Part shown: positions 19,341 to 28,189 of the stretch, in pieces | Numbering within the stretch: the first letter of the stretch is position 1 | Layout: each line of letters opens with the position of its first letter | Assembly: GCF_024585165.1 (NCBI RefSeq) | Contig: NZ_CP029008.1 | Span: 1,116,001 to 1,180,000 of the forward strand | Direction of reading: 5' to 3' | Source of the DNA: Bradyrhizobium sp. WBOS07 | Lineage (GTDB): Bacteria; Pseudomonadota; Alphaproteobacteria; Rhizobiales; Xanthobacteraceae | Length of the DNA stretch: 64,000 nt | Position numbers and translations under genes: made by a program | Notes under the pieces: model-generated | Database searches by the model: none | Seen by the model: the letters and a program-made list of their open reading frames with translations, nothing else | Told to the model about the DNA's origin: nothing

Positions 19341-19974
19341 TCTTTTCTTCTCCTTTCGCAGTCCGTTCAGCTATCTGGCGCTGCCGAAGACGCTCAAGCT
19401 CGTGGAGGACTATGATCTCGCGGTGAACCTGCGGCCGGTCTACCCGCTCGCGGTGCGCGTGCCCGGCTTCTTCAAGAAGGCCAGCCCGAATTTCATTCGC
19501 TATGTCGTGCTCGACAGCACGCGCGTGGCGCAGCACGAGGGCATTCCGTTCCGCTTTCCCCGGCCCGATCCGATCGTGCAGGACAAGACGACGTTCGATG
19601 TCGGGGCCGAGCAGCCCTACATCCACCGCCTGACCCGGCTCGGCGCCATGGCGCAGCTCGAGGGACGCGGGCTCGCATTCACCGATGCGATCGCGCGCGT
19701 GCTGTGGGACGGTTCGGTCGCCGGATGGAATGAGGGCGATCATCTCGCGCGCGCCACCGAGACGGCCGGCTTCGATCTCGCCGCGATGGATGCCGCGATC
19801 ACCGCGGATCCGGATCGGTACGAGCAGGTGATCGCAGCGAACGAGAAGGACCACGCAGCGTCAGGCCATTGGGGCGTGCCGACCTTCGTGTTCGAGAACG
19901 AGCCGTTCTTCGGCCAGGACCGCATCGATCTCCTCGTCTGGCGCATGCAGAGCAAGGGCCTCGTGCAGCGCTAG
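19324..19974 (+). CDS. 2-hydroxychromene-2-carboxylate isomerase family (DsbA-like fold)
   Basis: The 216-residue protein starts SVDLFFSFRSPFSYLALPKT. The Ser-Pro-Phe/Tyr-Ser-Tyr site is that of kappa-class GST-like HCCA isomerases, where Ser activates glutathione. The C-terminal signature SGHWGVPTFVFENEPFFGQD with the cis-Pro loop VPTF is intact. The reference enzyme isomerises a naphthalene intermediate, but most rhizobial homologues lie outside naphthalene pathways, so the substrate is unknown. It is the third gene of the overlapping MATE-DUF2867-isomerase unit. Confidence 0.9.
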   Translation: MTLSVDLFFSFRSPFSYLALPKTLKLVEDYDLAVNLRPVYPLAVRVPGFFKKASPNFIRYVVLDSTRVAQHEGIPFRFPRPDPIVQDKTTFDVGAEQPYIHRLTRLGAMAQLEGRGLAFTDAIARVLWDGSVAGWNEGDHLARATETAGFDLAAMDAAITADPDRYEQVIAANEKDHAASGHWGVPTFVFENEPFFGQDRIDLLVWRMQSKGLVQR

Positions 19975-19998
19975 TTGGACTCACGAGCCGAGGTCCGG

Positions 19999-20412
19999 TC
20001 ATCGAAGAGTGAGTTCGATGCCATCCTCAGCTTCATCGCCGCCAGGACAATGGCATCCAATTATTTCGATAAGCCAGTCGAATACTGTGGGTCCTTCGTG
20101 TCTGAGCGCCTCAGCCAGCTGACTTTCGACTCGCGCTCTGTTGGAAGGGTGACATCGTTCCAGCCTCTTGCGCAGTTGGCGAGCGGTCTCGTCATATCCG
20201 AGATTCCGCTTCGAGGTTTCATGATTATCCCAGCAGAAAACAAAACCCTCATCAGGCGTCCCAAAGCCACCTCGCAGAATGTCGTTGAAGGCGTCCAGAT
20301 TTTTGCCCCACTTAGCACCCGGGATAATGCAAAGGCTGACTTGCTCGTAAAATCCTTCGAGCGTCGAAAATTCGGAGCCGTCGATGCGTAGCTCCGGCTT
20401 CGAGGCCATCAT
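19999..20412 (-). CDS. Barstar-family protein (RNase inhibitor fold)
   Basis: The 137-residue protein carries the barstar core: LRIDGSEFSTLEGFYEQV followed by the hallmark GAKWGKNLDAFNDILRGGFG, then a C-terminal helical extension. Barstar inhibits barnase-type ribonucleases by filling the active site with an acidic helix. No barnase-like gene lies beside it, so its partner, if any, is elsewhere. The region is less GC-rich than the neighbours. ATG 20412 follows GAGG by 7 bases; an ATG three bases later is also possible. It is convergent with the isomerase gene. Confidence 0.85.
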   Translation of the reverse strand: MMASKPELRIDGSEFSTLEGFYEQVSLCIIPGAKWGKNLDAFNDILRGGFGTPDEGFVFCWDNHETSKRNLGYDETARQLRKRLERCHPSNRARVESQLAEALRHEGPTVFDWLIEIIGCHCPGGDEAEDGIELTLR

Positions 20413-20435
20413 GGTCGCACCTCGGATCCTTTTCC

Positions 20436-21551
20436 TCATTCCGCCACGCGCGCGGACTTGCCCGCCGCCGCCTCCGCCCATTCGCCGACGACGCGGTCGA
20501 GATCGCAGAGATTTTGATGCATCTGCTCCAGCGAGAAGCCGAGCGCGAAGAAGCGCTCGGCAGTGTCGCTGGCGTGGCCGCGGATCAGGCCGTCCTGGCG
20601 CACGGCGGCAACGGCGTCGGAATAATGCTGGAGCGCGACGTGGACGGGATGGATCGGCGGCGCGCCAGCGCCTTCGCGCAAGGCGTTCGCTGCCGAACGC
20701 AGGAAACGGGCAATCGCGGTCGACACCTCCGTCAGCGGAGCAGCAAGGCGCATCTGCACCTCGACCGGCAGCGGCACCACGGTGGCGCGGCCGATCATCA
20801 CGACGTCATGGCGCAGGCGCAGGACGGTGCGCAACAGCGGGCCGGTGTCGGGCCCGCTCGACAGCAGCGCGGCGCGCTCGCGTTCGGCCTCAGTGCCGAT
20901 CGCATTCATGCCGACCATCGCCGTGCCGATGCCGTCCTGGATACGGTGCAGCGCGTCGTTGTCGCGGCCGCGGGTGAGACCCGCGAGCAGCTCCGTGAAC
21001 GCATCCGCGATCAGCTCGAGCAATTGCGCCGCCGCGGCGCGAATCTGGCGCACCGCACGCGAGGGCAGCACCAGGAACGACACCAGCAATCCCGTGACCG
21101 CGCCGACACCGACCTCGCTGACGCGGTCGATCGCCGAGGTCATGGGATCGGCATGATGCATGGTCGGAACCAGCAGCACGATCACGGCCGTCACCGTGGC
21201 CGCGCTGAGGCTCGGATTGATCGCGGCGATGAAGGCGAGCGGGGCGACCGACAGCACCAGGAGGCCCAACAGCCCCGCTTCGCTGGAATAGGGGATCAGG
21301 ATCGCGAGGGCGCCGCCATAGATCGCGCCGCCGATGGTGCCGAGCATGTAATCGCGCGTCGCCTTCAGCGAGCGGCCGACGCTCATCTGGGTCACGATCA
21401 GCGCGGTCAGGACCGCCCAGAGCGGCAGCAACAGATGCAGCGCGGTGGCGAGCGCATAGGCCGCGGTCGCCGCGACCGTGACCCGGATCGCGAGCCCCAA
21501 TTGCGTTCGCCGCGACCTGATCCGGTCAAGCAGCTCCTTTGCGAAGGCCAT
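20436..21551 (-). CDS. FUSC family membrane protein (aromatic acid exporter-like)
   Basis: The 371-residue protein has an N-terminal block of about six helices (from LGLAIRVTVAATAAYALATA to GVGAVTGLLVSFLVLPSRAV, roughly residues 20-165). A long helical cytoplasmic domain follows, rich in Ala/Leu/Arg and ending EAAAGKSARVAE. This is the FUSC / ArAE half-exporter design, proposed to export aromatic carboxylic acids or fusaric acid. ATG 21551 is chosen since the upstream in-frame extension of 46 residues is atypical. It lies 23 bases downstream of barstar's start on the same strand, so the two may be co-transcribed. It is divergent from the MmgE/PrpD gene. Confidence 0.85.
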   Translation of the reverse strand: MAFAKELLDRIRSRRTQLGLAIRVTVAATAAYALATALHLLLPLWAVLTALIVTQMSVGRSLKATRDYMLGTIGGAIYGGALAILIPYSSEAGLLGLLVLSVAPLAFIAAINPSLSAATVTAVIVLLVPTMHHADPMTSAIDRVSEVGVGAVTGLLVSFLVLPSRAVRQIRAAAAQLLELIADAFTELLAGLTRGRDNDALHRIQDGIGTAMVGMNAIGTEAERERAALLSSGPDTGPLLRTVLRLRHDVVMIGRATVVPLPVEVQMRLAAPLTEVSTAIARFLRSAANALREGAGAPPIHPVHVALQHYSDAVAAVRQDGLIRGHASDTAERFFALGFSLEQMHQNLCDLDRVVGEWAEAAAGKSARVAE

Positions 21552-21670
21552 CGTCTGAAGTCCCGATCCGCTCGAGGCCAGGCAAAAGCATGGCTGATAC
21601 CCGCGGCCGCAAGGCCGCTTGAAAGGCCAAATCAGCCCGCCTAACTTGCGCGCCAAAACGAGGAAACACG

Positions 21671-23038
21671 ATGGCTCACGAAACCGCAACGCTCGCCGCC
21701 TATGTTTTCAATCTGAAATACCAGGATATTCCGGCGGAGGTGCTGGAGCGCGCCAAGGTGCTGACGCTGGATTTCCTCGGCAGCGCGATCCGGGCGCGGC
21801 GCGAGGCCGAATCGACCCCGTCGATGCTGAAAATGCTGGAAGCGCTGGCGCTCGACGCCAAGGGCGAATCCACCGTGTTCGGCGATGCCAAAACCTGGAC
21901 GCCGGCGGTCGCAGCCCTGCTCAACGGCGCGCTCGGCCATTCCCTCGACTTCGACGACACCCACGCCGATTCCTCGCTGCATCCGAGCGCGCCGGTGGTC
22001 CCGGCCGCCTTCGCCGTCGGCGAGATGGTCGGCGCCTCGGGCCGCGACGTACTGACCGCGATCGTGGCGGGCTATGAGATCTGCTGCCGGCTCGGCAACG
22101 CGCTCGACCCGACCTCGCATTACGCGCGCGGCTTCCACCCGACCGCGACCGCCGGCACCTACGGCGCCGCCGCGGCGGCCGGCAAGCTGTTCGGCCTGTC
22201 CGACCAGCAGCTCATTTCAGCCTTCGGCGTCTCCGGCAGCCAGGCCGCAGGCTCGCTGCAATTCCTGGTCAACGGCGCCTGGAACAAGCGCTACCAGGTC
22301 GGCGCCGCCGCGATGAACGGAGTGATCGCTGCGACGCTGGCGCGCAACGATTTTGTCGGATCCACCGAGTCCGTCGAGGGCAAGCACGGCCTGCTCGCCG
22401 GCTACACCGACGACGCGCATCCGGACAAGGCGGTGGCCGAGCTCGGCAAGAGCTATGAGACCATGAAGATCGGCGTGAAACCCTATCCGAGCTGCCGCTA
22501 CACCCATGCGGCGATCGACGCGCTGATCGCGATGCGGCGCGAGCACAATCTGACGCCGGACCAGGTCAAGCGTGTCGAGATCGGCCTGCATCGCAACGGC
22601 ATCACGCTGACCGGCGATGCCGCCACCAAGCGGCATCCGCGCTCGATCGTCGGCGGCCAGTTCTCGATGTTCTTCACCGGCGCACTCGCGCTCGACCAGG
22701 GCTCGTTCGGCTGGGACGACTACAATCGCCTGGGCGATGCCGCGATCGACGCCCTCGCGGACAAGTTCGACGTGGTGCAGGACGACCGCCTCGAGATCGG
22801 CCGCACCCATCCGTTCGGCGCCCGCGTCAGCATCACCACCGATGACGGCGTGCACGAGCGGCTCTATGCCAATCCCTCGGGCGAGCCGACCTCGTTCCCG
22901 GATGCGGCGGCGATGCAGCAGAAGTTCCTGACGCTGGCCCGCCCGGTGCTGAACGCGCGCGCGGAAAAATTCGCGGACGCGATCATGACGCTGGAGCGGT
23001 TCGACCGCGTCGCGCAGGCGACGGAATTGGGAAGGTAG
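21671..23038 (+). CDS. MmgE/PrpD family protein (2-methylcitrate dehydratase-like)
   Basis: The 455-residue protein has the MmgE/PrpD pattern: HSLDFDDTHADSSLHPSAPV with catalytic-region His and Asp residues, GYEICCRLG, GFHPTATAGTYGAAAAAGKL and KPYPSCRYTHAAIDALIAM. Reference members dehydrate 2-methylcitrate (PrpD), but the family also includes aconitate decarboxylase and isomerases. No prpB or prpC is adjacent, so a propionate role is unlikely. GAGGAAA lies 6 bases before ATG 21671. It stands alone between the divergent FUSC gene and a large inverted repeat. Confidence 0.92.
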   Translation: MAHETATLAAYVFNLKYQDIPAEVLERAKVLTLDFLGSAIRARREAESTPSMLKMLEALALDAKGESTVFGDAKTWTPAVAALLNGALGHSLDFDDTHADSSLHPSAPVVPAAFAVGEMVGASGRDVLTAIVAGYEICCRLGNALDPTSHYARGFHPTATAGTYGAAAAAGKLFGLSDQQLISAFGVSGSQAAGSLQFLVNGAWNKRYQVGAAAMNGVIAATLARNDFVGSTESVEGKHGLLAGYTDDAHPDKAVAELGKSYETMKIGVKPYPSCRYTHAAIDALIAMRREHNLTPDQVKRVEIGLHRNGITLTGDAATKRHPRSIVGGQFSMFFTGALALDQGSFGWDDYNRLGDAAIDALADKFDVVQDDRLEIGRTHPFGARVSITTDDGVHERLYANPSGEPTSFPDAAAMQQKFLTLARPVLNARAEKFADAIMTLERFDRVAQATELGR

Positions 23039-23068
23039 GGATTTTGAGCTAGAGCTGCTGCGCTCCGC

Positions 23069-23232
23069 TTACCCTCCCCTGGAGGGGGAGGGTCGCTACG
23101 CATGTAGCGAAGCGAAATGCGTAGCGGGGTGGGGTGACGGTCTCTCCCGCAACCAACGGTGCCCGCGTGGAGAGATCACCCCACCCCGCTCGCGCTGCGC
23201 GCGATCGACCCTCCCCCTCCAGGGGAGGGTAA
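23069..23232. repeat. Inverted-repeat element with about 27-bp complementary arms
   Basis: The left arm begins TTACCCTCCCCTGGAGGGGG and the right arm ends CCTCCAGGGGAGGGTAA; the two arms are complementary over about 27 bases. Between them are smaller palindromes, CATGTAGCGAAGCGAAATGC and the GGGGTGGGGTGA / TCACCCCACCCC pair. It lies between convergent genes. Confidence 0.85.
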
Positions 23233-23240
23233 GAGAAAGA

Positions 23241-24668
23241 TCAATCCGCCCCCGCCAGCTTCCCCTTCTCGCCCGTCGCCGCCACCACGTCGCGCACGAG
23301 ATCGAATACGCCGTCCGCTTCCGGCGGCCCATTCGGCGAGCGGCCGAGCCGCACGATCACGAGCTGCTCCGACGGGATCACGATGGTGTATTGCCCGATC
23401 GTGCCCTTGGCGAAGAAGGCATCGCGCGGCCAACCATGGGTGACGCGGAAGTTCGCGCCAAAGCTGTCGCCGCGATTGGTCCAGAAGCCGGCGCCGATGC
23501 CGACCCAGGCATTTGGCGTCGCCGTCGCCGAATATTTCACCCAGCCCTCCGGCAGGATGCGTTTACCGCCGGCGAGGCCATCATTGAGATAAAGCTGGCC
23601 GAAGCGTGCCCAGTCGCGCGCGGATGCGAGCATCTCGCTCGACCCTTCGATCGTGCCCGAGGCATCGAGCTGCAGCGTGACATGGCGCATGCCGAGCGGA
23701 GCGAACAATTCGCGGCGCGCAAAGCGGAGCGCGCTTTCCGCCGTACCGCCGGCCGCATCGCGGATCAGATGCGAGAGGACCAACATGTTGCCGTCGTGAT
23801 AATTCCACGCCGCACCGGGCGCGGTAGCAAGCGGGATGCTCTCGGCATAGGCCGCCATGTCCGATTCCATGAACTTCATCCGGTTGACCGGCTCGAAGGC
23901 CGAACCGAGCGAGGCCCGCAGCGAGCTGCCGAGCGCAAGGCCGGCGGTGTGACGCAGCAGCTGATCGACTGTGATGGCATGGCGCGGATCATCAGGATCC
24001 TTCCAGGCCGCGACCGGTGCGGGTCCGTCGAGCTTGAGCTTGCCTTGGCGCACCAGTACGCCGATCAGGGCTGAGACCACCGATTTCGCCATGGAGAAGC
24101 CGAGCAGCGGCGTCTCCGGTCCAATGCCGTCGGCATAACGCTCCGCGACGATGCGGCCCGACTTCATCACGACCACCGCACGGGTGCGCCGATAGGGCGG
24201 CTGCGCCGGCTCGGCGAAAGCGCGGTCGAGCGCAGCGGCAAGCGAGGGGCTTTGCGGCGGCACGATCGCGGGGCCGGCGATCTCGGGCAGCAGCGCGGGC
24301 TGCCTGTCGGTCGCGGGCGGCTCGACGGGGGCTATTCCCGCGCCATGGTCGAGCGTGCAGCCCAGCCCGTCGCGATAGACGGCACGGCTGCGGCCGATGC
24401 CGAACAACGTCACCGTGACATTCTTGCGAACGCGGTCGACCCGGGTGTCCATCGCCCATGTGATCAGCCCGGTCCCGGGCATCGCGTCATTGGTCTCGGC
24501 AAAGTTGCGCCGCGGATCGAGGCCGGAGACGAACGTCTCCGCGCACAGGACGTCGGCAACGAAGCCGGTGGCGATCTTCGGGACGTCACGGGCCCGCGCG
24601 GCGCTGAGGGCGAGGCCGGCGCAGGCGATGGTGGCGGTGAGGAGGACGATGTTGCGGCGGCGGGTCAC
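23241..24668 (-). CDS. Exported serine hydrolase (beta-lactamase class C / esterase family)
   Basis: The 475-residue protein starts MTRRRNIVLLTATIACAGLA, a Sec signal ending near ARARD (about residue 28), so it is probably periplasmic. The catalytic SxxK motif is SMAK (Ser192-Lys195) and the second Tyr lies in NYHDGN (about 290). The usual HTAG segment (LLRHTAGLALG) is present. This is the penicillin-binding-protein-like family that includes AmpC, EstB and D-aminopeptidases; a true beta-lactamase is not implied. About 165 residues precede the hydrolase core, a longer N-terminal region than usual. GTG is the start codon. The AraC regulator upstream on the same strand probably controls it. Confidence 0.88.
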   Translation of the reverse strand: MTRRRNIVLLTATIACAGLALSAARARDVPKIATGFVADVLCAETFVSGLDPRRNFAETNDAMPGTGLITWAMDTRVDRVRKNVTVTLFGIGRSRAVYRDGLGCTLDHGAGIAPVEPPATDRQPALLPEIAGPAIVPPQSPSLAAALDRAFAEPAQPPYRRTRAVVVMKSGRIVAERYADGIGPETPLLGFSMAKSVVSALIGVLVRQGKLKLDGPAPVAAWKDPDDPRHAITVDQLLRHTAGLALGSSLRASLGSAFEPVNRMKFMESDMAAYAESIPLATAPGAAWNYHDGNMLVLSHLIRDAAGGTAESALRFARRELFAPLGMRHVTLQLDASGTIEGSSEMLASARDWARFGQLYLNDGLAGGKRILPEGWVKYSATATPNAWVGIGAGFWTNRGDSFGANFRVTHGWPRDAFFAKGTIGQYTIVIPSEQLVIVRLGRSPNGPPEADGVFDLVRDVVAATGEKGKLAGAD

Positions 24669-24797
24669 GAGCTTTCTCCGGCTTAGGATGCGTGCCGGGA
24701 GGAAGCAGGAGCAGGCGGAGAAGGGCTCGCCGGATTTGGAAAACGGCCTGGTTGGAATTGGACGAGAGCTGGCCGATTCCGAAATAGCGTTGTTATT

Positions 24798-25877
24798 TCA
24801 AGTTGCCACGGGAATGCCCGGCGCAACGGCGGCCTTCAGGCGCCGATACTCCGTCGGTGTCACGCCCGTGACCGCCTTGAAGGCGCGGTTGAACGGGCCG
24901 AGCGACTGGAAGCCGGCGTCCATAGCGATGGTGATGACGGGAACCTCGGCCTGGGCGGGATCGGCGAGCGCGGCCTTGGCCTCCTCGATGCGGTGATTGT
25001 TCAGGAACACATTGAAGTTGCGGTAGCCAAGGCGCTGATTGATCAGCCTGCGCAGCCGGTATTCCGGAATCTTCAGCCGGCCTGCCAGCACGCCAATCGT
25101 GATATTCTCCTGACGATAGATCCGCTCGTCCGCCATCAGCCGCATCAGGGCATCGATCAGCCTCTGGTCGGCGGATTCGTCGACCGGTGCGGGCCGGGCC
25201 AGAACCGCCGGCGCGGCCGCCGACGCCGGAAACAGATCGGCGCCATCGACGCGCATCATCGCACAGGCAATGGCCGCAACGACGCCGGCAAGCACGCCCG
25301 TATTGATCGCGTCGGCGACAGCGCCGACGTCGCTGCCGGCGACGACGATCTGCAGAGCCGCATTCAACCCGCCGTAGAGCGCGGCTGTGCAGACGATGAA
25401 GACGCGAACGCGCCGGCGGCGCTCGACCAAATCAGCCGGCCACGAGGCGACCGTCTGCCCGATCGCAAGCGCGATGAAGCCGAGCACGATCAGATTGACG
25501 ATCGTCACGGAAAACCGCGCGTGGCCGCCCGGCGCGATCCAGACGCAGCCCGCGAAGCTGAAGGCCGTCACCAGCGCCCACACCAATCCGTGCCACCCGC
25601 GCAGGCGAAATTCATCGTCGAACAGCGCGCGCGTGAACAGCCAGAACACCACGATGTTGCCGGTCGACAGCGCGATCAGCGGCGCGTGCCAGGCGGGAAT
25701 CAGCGACGTGACGCCGACCGAATAGCTCGCCGCATGCGCGGCCGAGCCGAGCGCGAAGGCCGCGCCGAGCCGGGCTGCCAGCACGTGGCGGAAGCCGGAG
25801 AGCAACGACGCCGCCAGCACCAGCAGCAGCGCGACGCTGGCAGCGCGAAAGGCGAGTTCGGTTGCGGCAAGGGTCAT
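24798..25877 (-). CDS. AraC-family regulator with N-terminal membrane domain
   Basis: The 359-residue protein has about seven hydrophobic helices over residues 5-225 (for example AASVALLLVLAASLLSGF and LIALSTGNIVVFWLFTRALF). A C-terminal AraC/XylS double helix-turn-helix follows, with RLINQRLGYRNFNVFLNNHR and AMDAGFQSLGPFNRAFKAVT ending TPTEYRRL. A membrane-anchored sensor that binds DNA directly is implied. It lies 129 bases upstream of, and in the same direction as, the serine hydrolase gene, the likely target. ATG 25877 is used so that the first helix begins close to the N-terminus. Confidence 0.87.
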   Translation of the reverse strand: MTLAATELAFRAASVALLLVLAASLLSGFRHVLAARLGAAFALGSAAHAASYSVGVTSLIPAWHAPLIALSTGNIVVFWLFTRALFDDEFRLRGWHGLVWALVTAFSFAGCVWIAPGGHARFSVTIVNLIVLGFIALAIGQTVASWPADLVERRRRVRVFIVCTAALYGGLNAALQIVVAGSDVGAVADAINTGVLAGVVAAIACAMMRVDGADLFPASAAAPAVLARPAPVDESADQRLIDALMRLMADERIYRQENITIGVLAGRLKIPEYRLRRLINQRLGYRNFNVFLNNHRIEEAKAALADPAQAEVPVITIAMDAGFQSLGPFNRAFKAVTGVTPTEYRRLKAAVAPGIPVAT

Positions 25878-25978
25878 CGGGTGGTGCGATCGGTCGCAAT
25901 TGAAGGCCGCCAAACATCGTTGGTTGCGCCAGGTTTTTCAAGAACCATCCGCATGCCATGCCTGGAGCCACCTCCACC

Positions 25979-26085
25979 GCTGTCATTGTCCGGCTCGACC
26001 GGGCGATCCGGCAATCCGAGACAGCAGTGATGAATCGAGCGGCTCCGGCGTACTGGATCGCCCGCCCTTCGCGAGCGATGACAGC
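25979..26085. repeat. Intergenic palindromic repeat, GCTGTCAT family, copy 1
   Basis: The ends GCTGTCATTG and CGATGACAGC are inverted copies, with inner segments TACTGGATCGCCCG and CGGGCGATCCGGCA. The second copy is at 34854-34960. It occupies the roughly 310-base divergent gap between the AraC and pirin genes, where no other feature is seen. Confidence 0.82.
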
Positions 26086-26190
26086 GGAGTATGAGGCCTC
26101 ATGCGACGCGACGTCTTGTCCGGGCTTGGTCGCGACGACGCTGCAGATTCCTGCTAGGCTCGCGTCAACAAGGTCAAAAAGGAGTCCCTC

Positions 26191-27108
26191 ATGAGCTGGC
26201 AGCCCTCGAACGACCCCGTGCTCGGCGATCCCATGTCCTGCGATGCGCTCGATCTCGTCATCGTGCCGCGCACGCGCGATCTCGGCGACGGCTTCGCGGT
26301 CCGGCGCGCGCTGCCGCACGGCAAGCGGCAGATGGTGGGGCCCTTCATCTTCTTCGACCATTTCGGGCCGGTGCAGTTCGTCTCCGGCAAGGGCATGGAC
26401 GTGCGACCGCATCCGCATATCGGGCTTGCCACCGTCACTTACCTGTTCGACGGCGCGATCATGCATCGCGACAGCGAGGGCAATGTCCAGGAGATCGCGC
26501 CCGGCGCGATGAACCTGATGACGGCCGGACGCGGCATCGCACATTCCGAGCGCACGCCGGATGCGCAGCGCGCCTCGGGCCAGCAGATGCTGGGCCTGCA
26601 GAGCTGGATCGCGCTGCCAGCCGGGTCGGAGGAGATCGCTCCCTCGTTCCAGCATTACGGCGCGGGCGATCTGCCGATGATCTCCGAGCGCGATTTCACC
26701 GCACGCGTGATCGCCGGCTCCGCCTTCGGCATCGCCTCGCCGGTGTCGATGGTCTCGCCGTGGTTCTACACCGAGGTCACGGCCGCGCAAGGCGCCAGCG
26801 TGCCGCTCGACCCCGACCACGAGGAGCGTGCGATCTATGTCGTCGATGGCGAGGTCGAGATCGCGAATGAGCGCTATGAGGGGCCGCGGCTCCTGATCTT
26901 CCGGCCCGGCGACCGCATCACCGTGAAGGCGCTCAAGCCCACGCGGATGATGTTTCTCGGCGGCGATGCACTAGAAGGCCCGCGCCATATCTGGTGGAAT
27001 TTCGTCTCCTCCAGCAAGGAGCGGATCGAGCAGGCCAAGCAGGACTGGAAAACCGGCCGTTTCGCGGCAGTTCCGCAGGAACATGAGTTCATTCCGCTGC
27101 CGGAATAG
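26191..27108 (+). CDS. Pirin family protein
   Basis: The 305-residue bicupin protein has the pirin metal site: DVRPHPHIGLATVTYLFDG with two His, and RGIAHSERTP with His and Glu. The second cupin domain starts near residue 200 (EERAIYVVDGEVEI). Bacterial pirins are Fe-binding proteins; some, such as E. coli YhhW, act as quercetinases. AAGGAG lies 7 bases before the ATG. No co-transcribed partner other than possibly purC, 78 bases downstream, is apparent. Confidence 0.93.
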   Translation: MSWQPSNDPVLGDPMSCDALDLVIVPRTRDLGDGFAVRRALPHGKRQMVGPFIFFDHFGPVQFVSGKGMDVRPHPHIGLATVTYLFDGAIMHRDSEGNVQEIAPGAMNLMTAGRGIAHSERTPDAQRASGQQMLGLQSWIALPAGSEEIAPSFQHYGAGDLPMISERDFTARVIAGSAFGIASPVSMVSPWFYTEVTAAQGASVPLDPDHEERAIYVVDGEVEIANERYEGPRLLIFRPGDRITVKALKPTRMMFLGGDALEGPRHIWWNFVSSSKERIEQAKQDWKTGRFAAVPQEHEFIPLPE

Positions 27109-27186
27109 GCTAATCCGGTTTCCGGCCGCGCCATCAGGTGCGGCCGGATGCTCTGCCTGAAGGCCTTGTCCGCGAAAGCTTTACCG

Positions 27187-28101
27187 ATGACCACCATGCT
27201 CTCCAGCGACCTGCCCCTGACCAAGATCGGACGCGGCAAGGTGCGCGATATCTATGCCGTCGACGACGACCGCCTGCTGCTCGTCACCACCGACCGCATC
27301 AGCGCCTTCGACGTGGTGATGGGCGAGACCATCCCGATGAAGGGCGCGGTGCTGACGCAGATCAGCGCGTTCTGGTTCAACGAGCTCGAGGGCGTGGTGC
27401 CGCATCACATGATCAGCGCGGACACCGACGAGATCATCGCGGCCGTGCCGGCGTTGAAATCGCACCGCGCCGAGATCCTCGGCCGCGCCATGCTGTGCAA
27501 GCGCACCACCGTATTCCCGATCGAATGCGTGATCCGCGGTTATCTCTCGGGCTCGGCCTGGAAGGAGTACGCGGCCTCAGGCACGCTCGCCGGCGAGAAG
27601 CTCAAGGCCGGCCTGGTCGAGAGCGAAAAGCTGGAGCCGGCGATCTTCAGCCCCGCCACCAAGGCCGAGACCGGCCATGACGAGAACATCACCATCGCAA
27701 AGATGCGCGCGGTCGTCGGCGACGAGGACGCCTACACGCTGGAAAGCATGACGCGCGCGATCTACACGCTCGGCGAGGAGCTGGCGCGCGAGCAGGGCAT
27801 CATCATCGCCGACACCAAGTTCGAGTTCGGCCGCGACAAGGACGGCCGCATCATCCTGATCGACGAAGTCATGACGCCGGATTCGTCGCGCTTCTGGGCG
27901 GTCGATTCCTACAAGCCCGGCCAGCCGCAGGCGAGCTTCGACAAGCAGCCCTTGCGCGACTATCTCGACGTCGAGCGCCGCGCCGGCCGCTGGAACGGCG
28001 ATGCTCCGCCGCCGCCGCTGCCGGCGAGCGTGGTGGAAGCGACCAGCAAGCGATATCTGGAAGCGTATCGGCGCGTGACCGGAACGGAGCTGAAGATATA
28101 G
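27187..28101 (+). CDS. purC: Phosphoribosylaminoimidazole-succinocarboxamide synthase
   Basis: SAICAR synthase joins CAIR with aspartate using ATP in purine biosynthesis. The 304-residue protein begins [20 protein letters not shown] and shows [29 protein letters not shown] and [14 protein letters not shown], all family hallmarks. It is the longer form (about 300 residues) and has a C-terminal tail after [16 protein letters not shown] 27187 gives the usual N-terminus; an in-frame ATG at 27148 is less likely. It stands away from other purine genes, so a second purC near purL is possible elsewhere. Confidence 0.96.
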   Translation: MTTMLSSDLPLTKIGRGKVRDIYAVDDDRLLLVTTDRISAFDVVMGETIPMKGAVLTQISAFWFNELEGVVPHHMISADTDEIIAAVPALKSHRAEILGRAMLCKRTTVFPIECVIRGYLSGSAWKEYAASGTLAGEKLKAGLVESEKLEPAIFSPATKAETGHDENITIAKMRAVVGDEDAYTLESMTRAIYTLGEELAREQGIIIADTKFEFGRDKDGRIILIDEVMTPDSSRFWAVDSYKPGQPQASFDKQPLRDYLDVERRAGRWNGDAPPPPLPASVVEATSKRYLEAYRRVTGTELKI

Positions 28102-28189
28102 CTTCCACTTAGCCGTCGCGGCGCAACGCGCGTGGGATCAAGCGTCCGACGACACGGAGTGTTGGGCAAGGATCGATCGATGCCCGGCT

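Noticed and set aside
20514..21644. 376-codon + strand frame across the FUSC gene
   Set aside because: His/Arg/Gln-rich product, antisense to a membrane protein with clear helices.
23069..23232. CRISPR-like appearance of repeated palindromes
   Set aside because: There are only two arms and nested palindromes, not regularly spaced repeats with spacers.
23241..24668. Beta-lactamase resistance gene
   Set aside because: The SxxK and Tyr motifs fit the broad serine hydrolase/esterase family; nothing specific to AmpC is seen.
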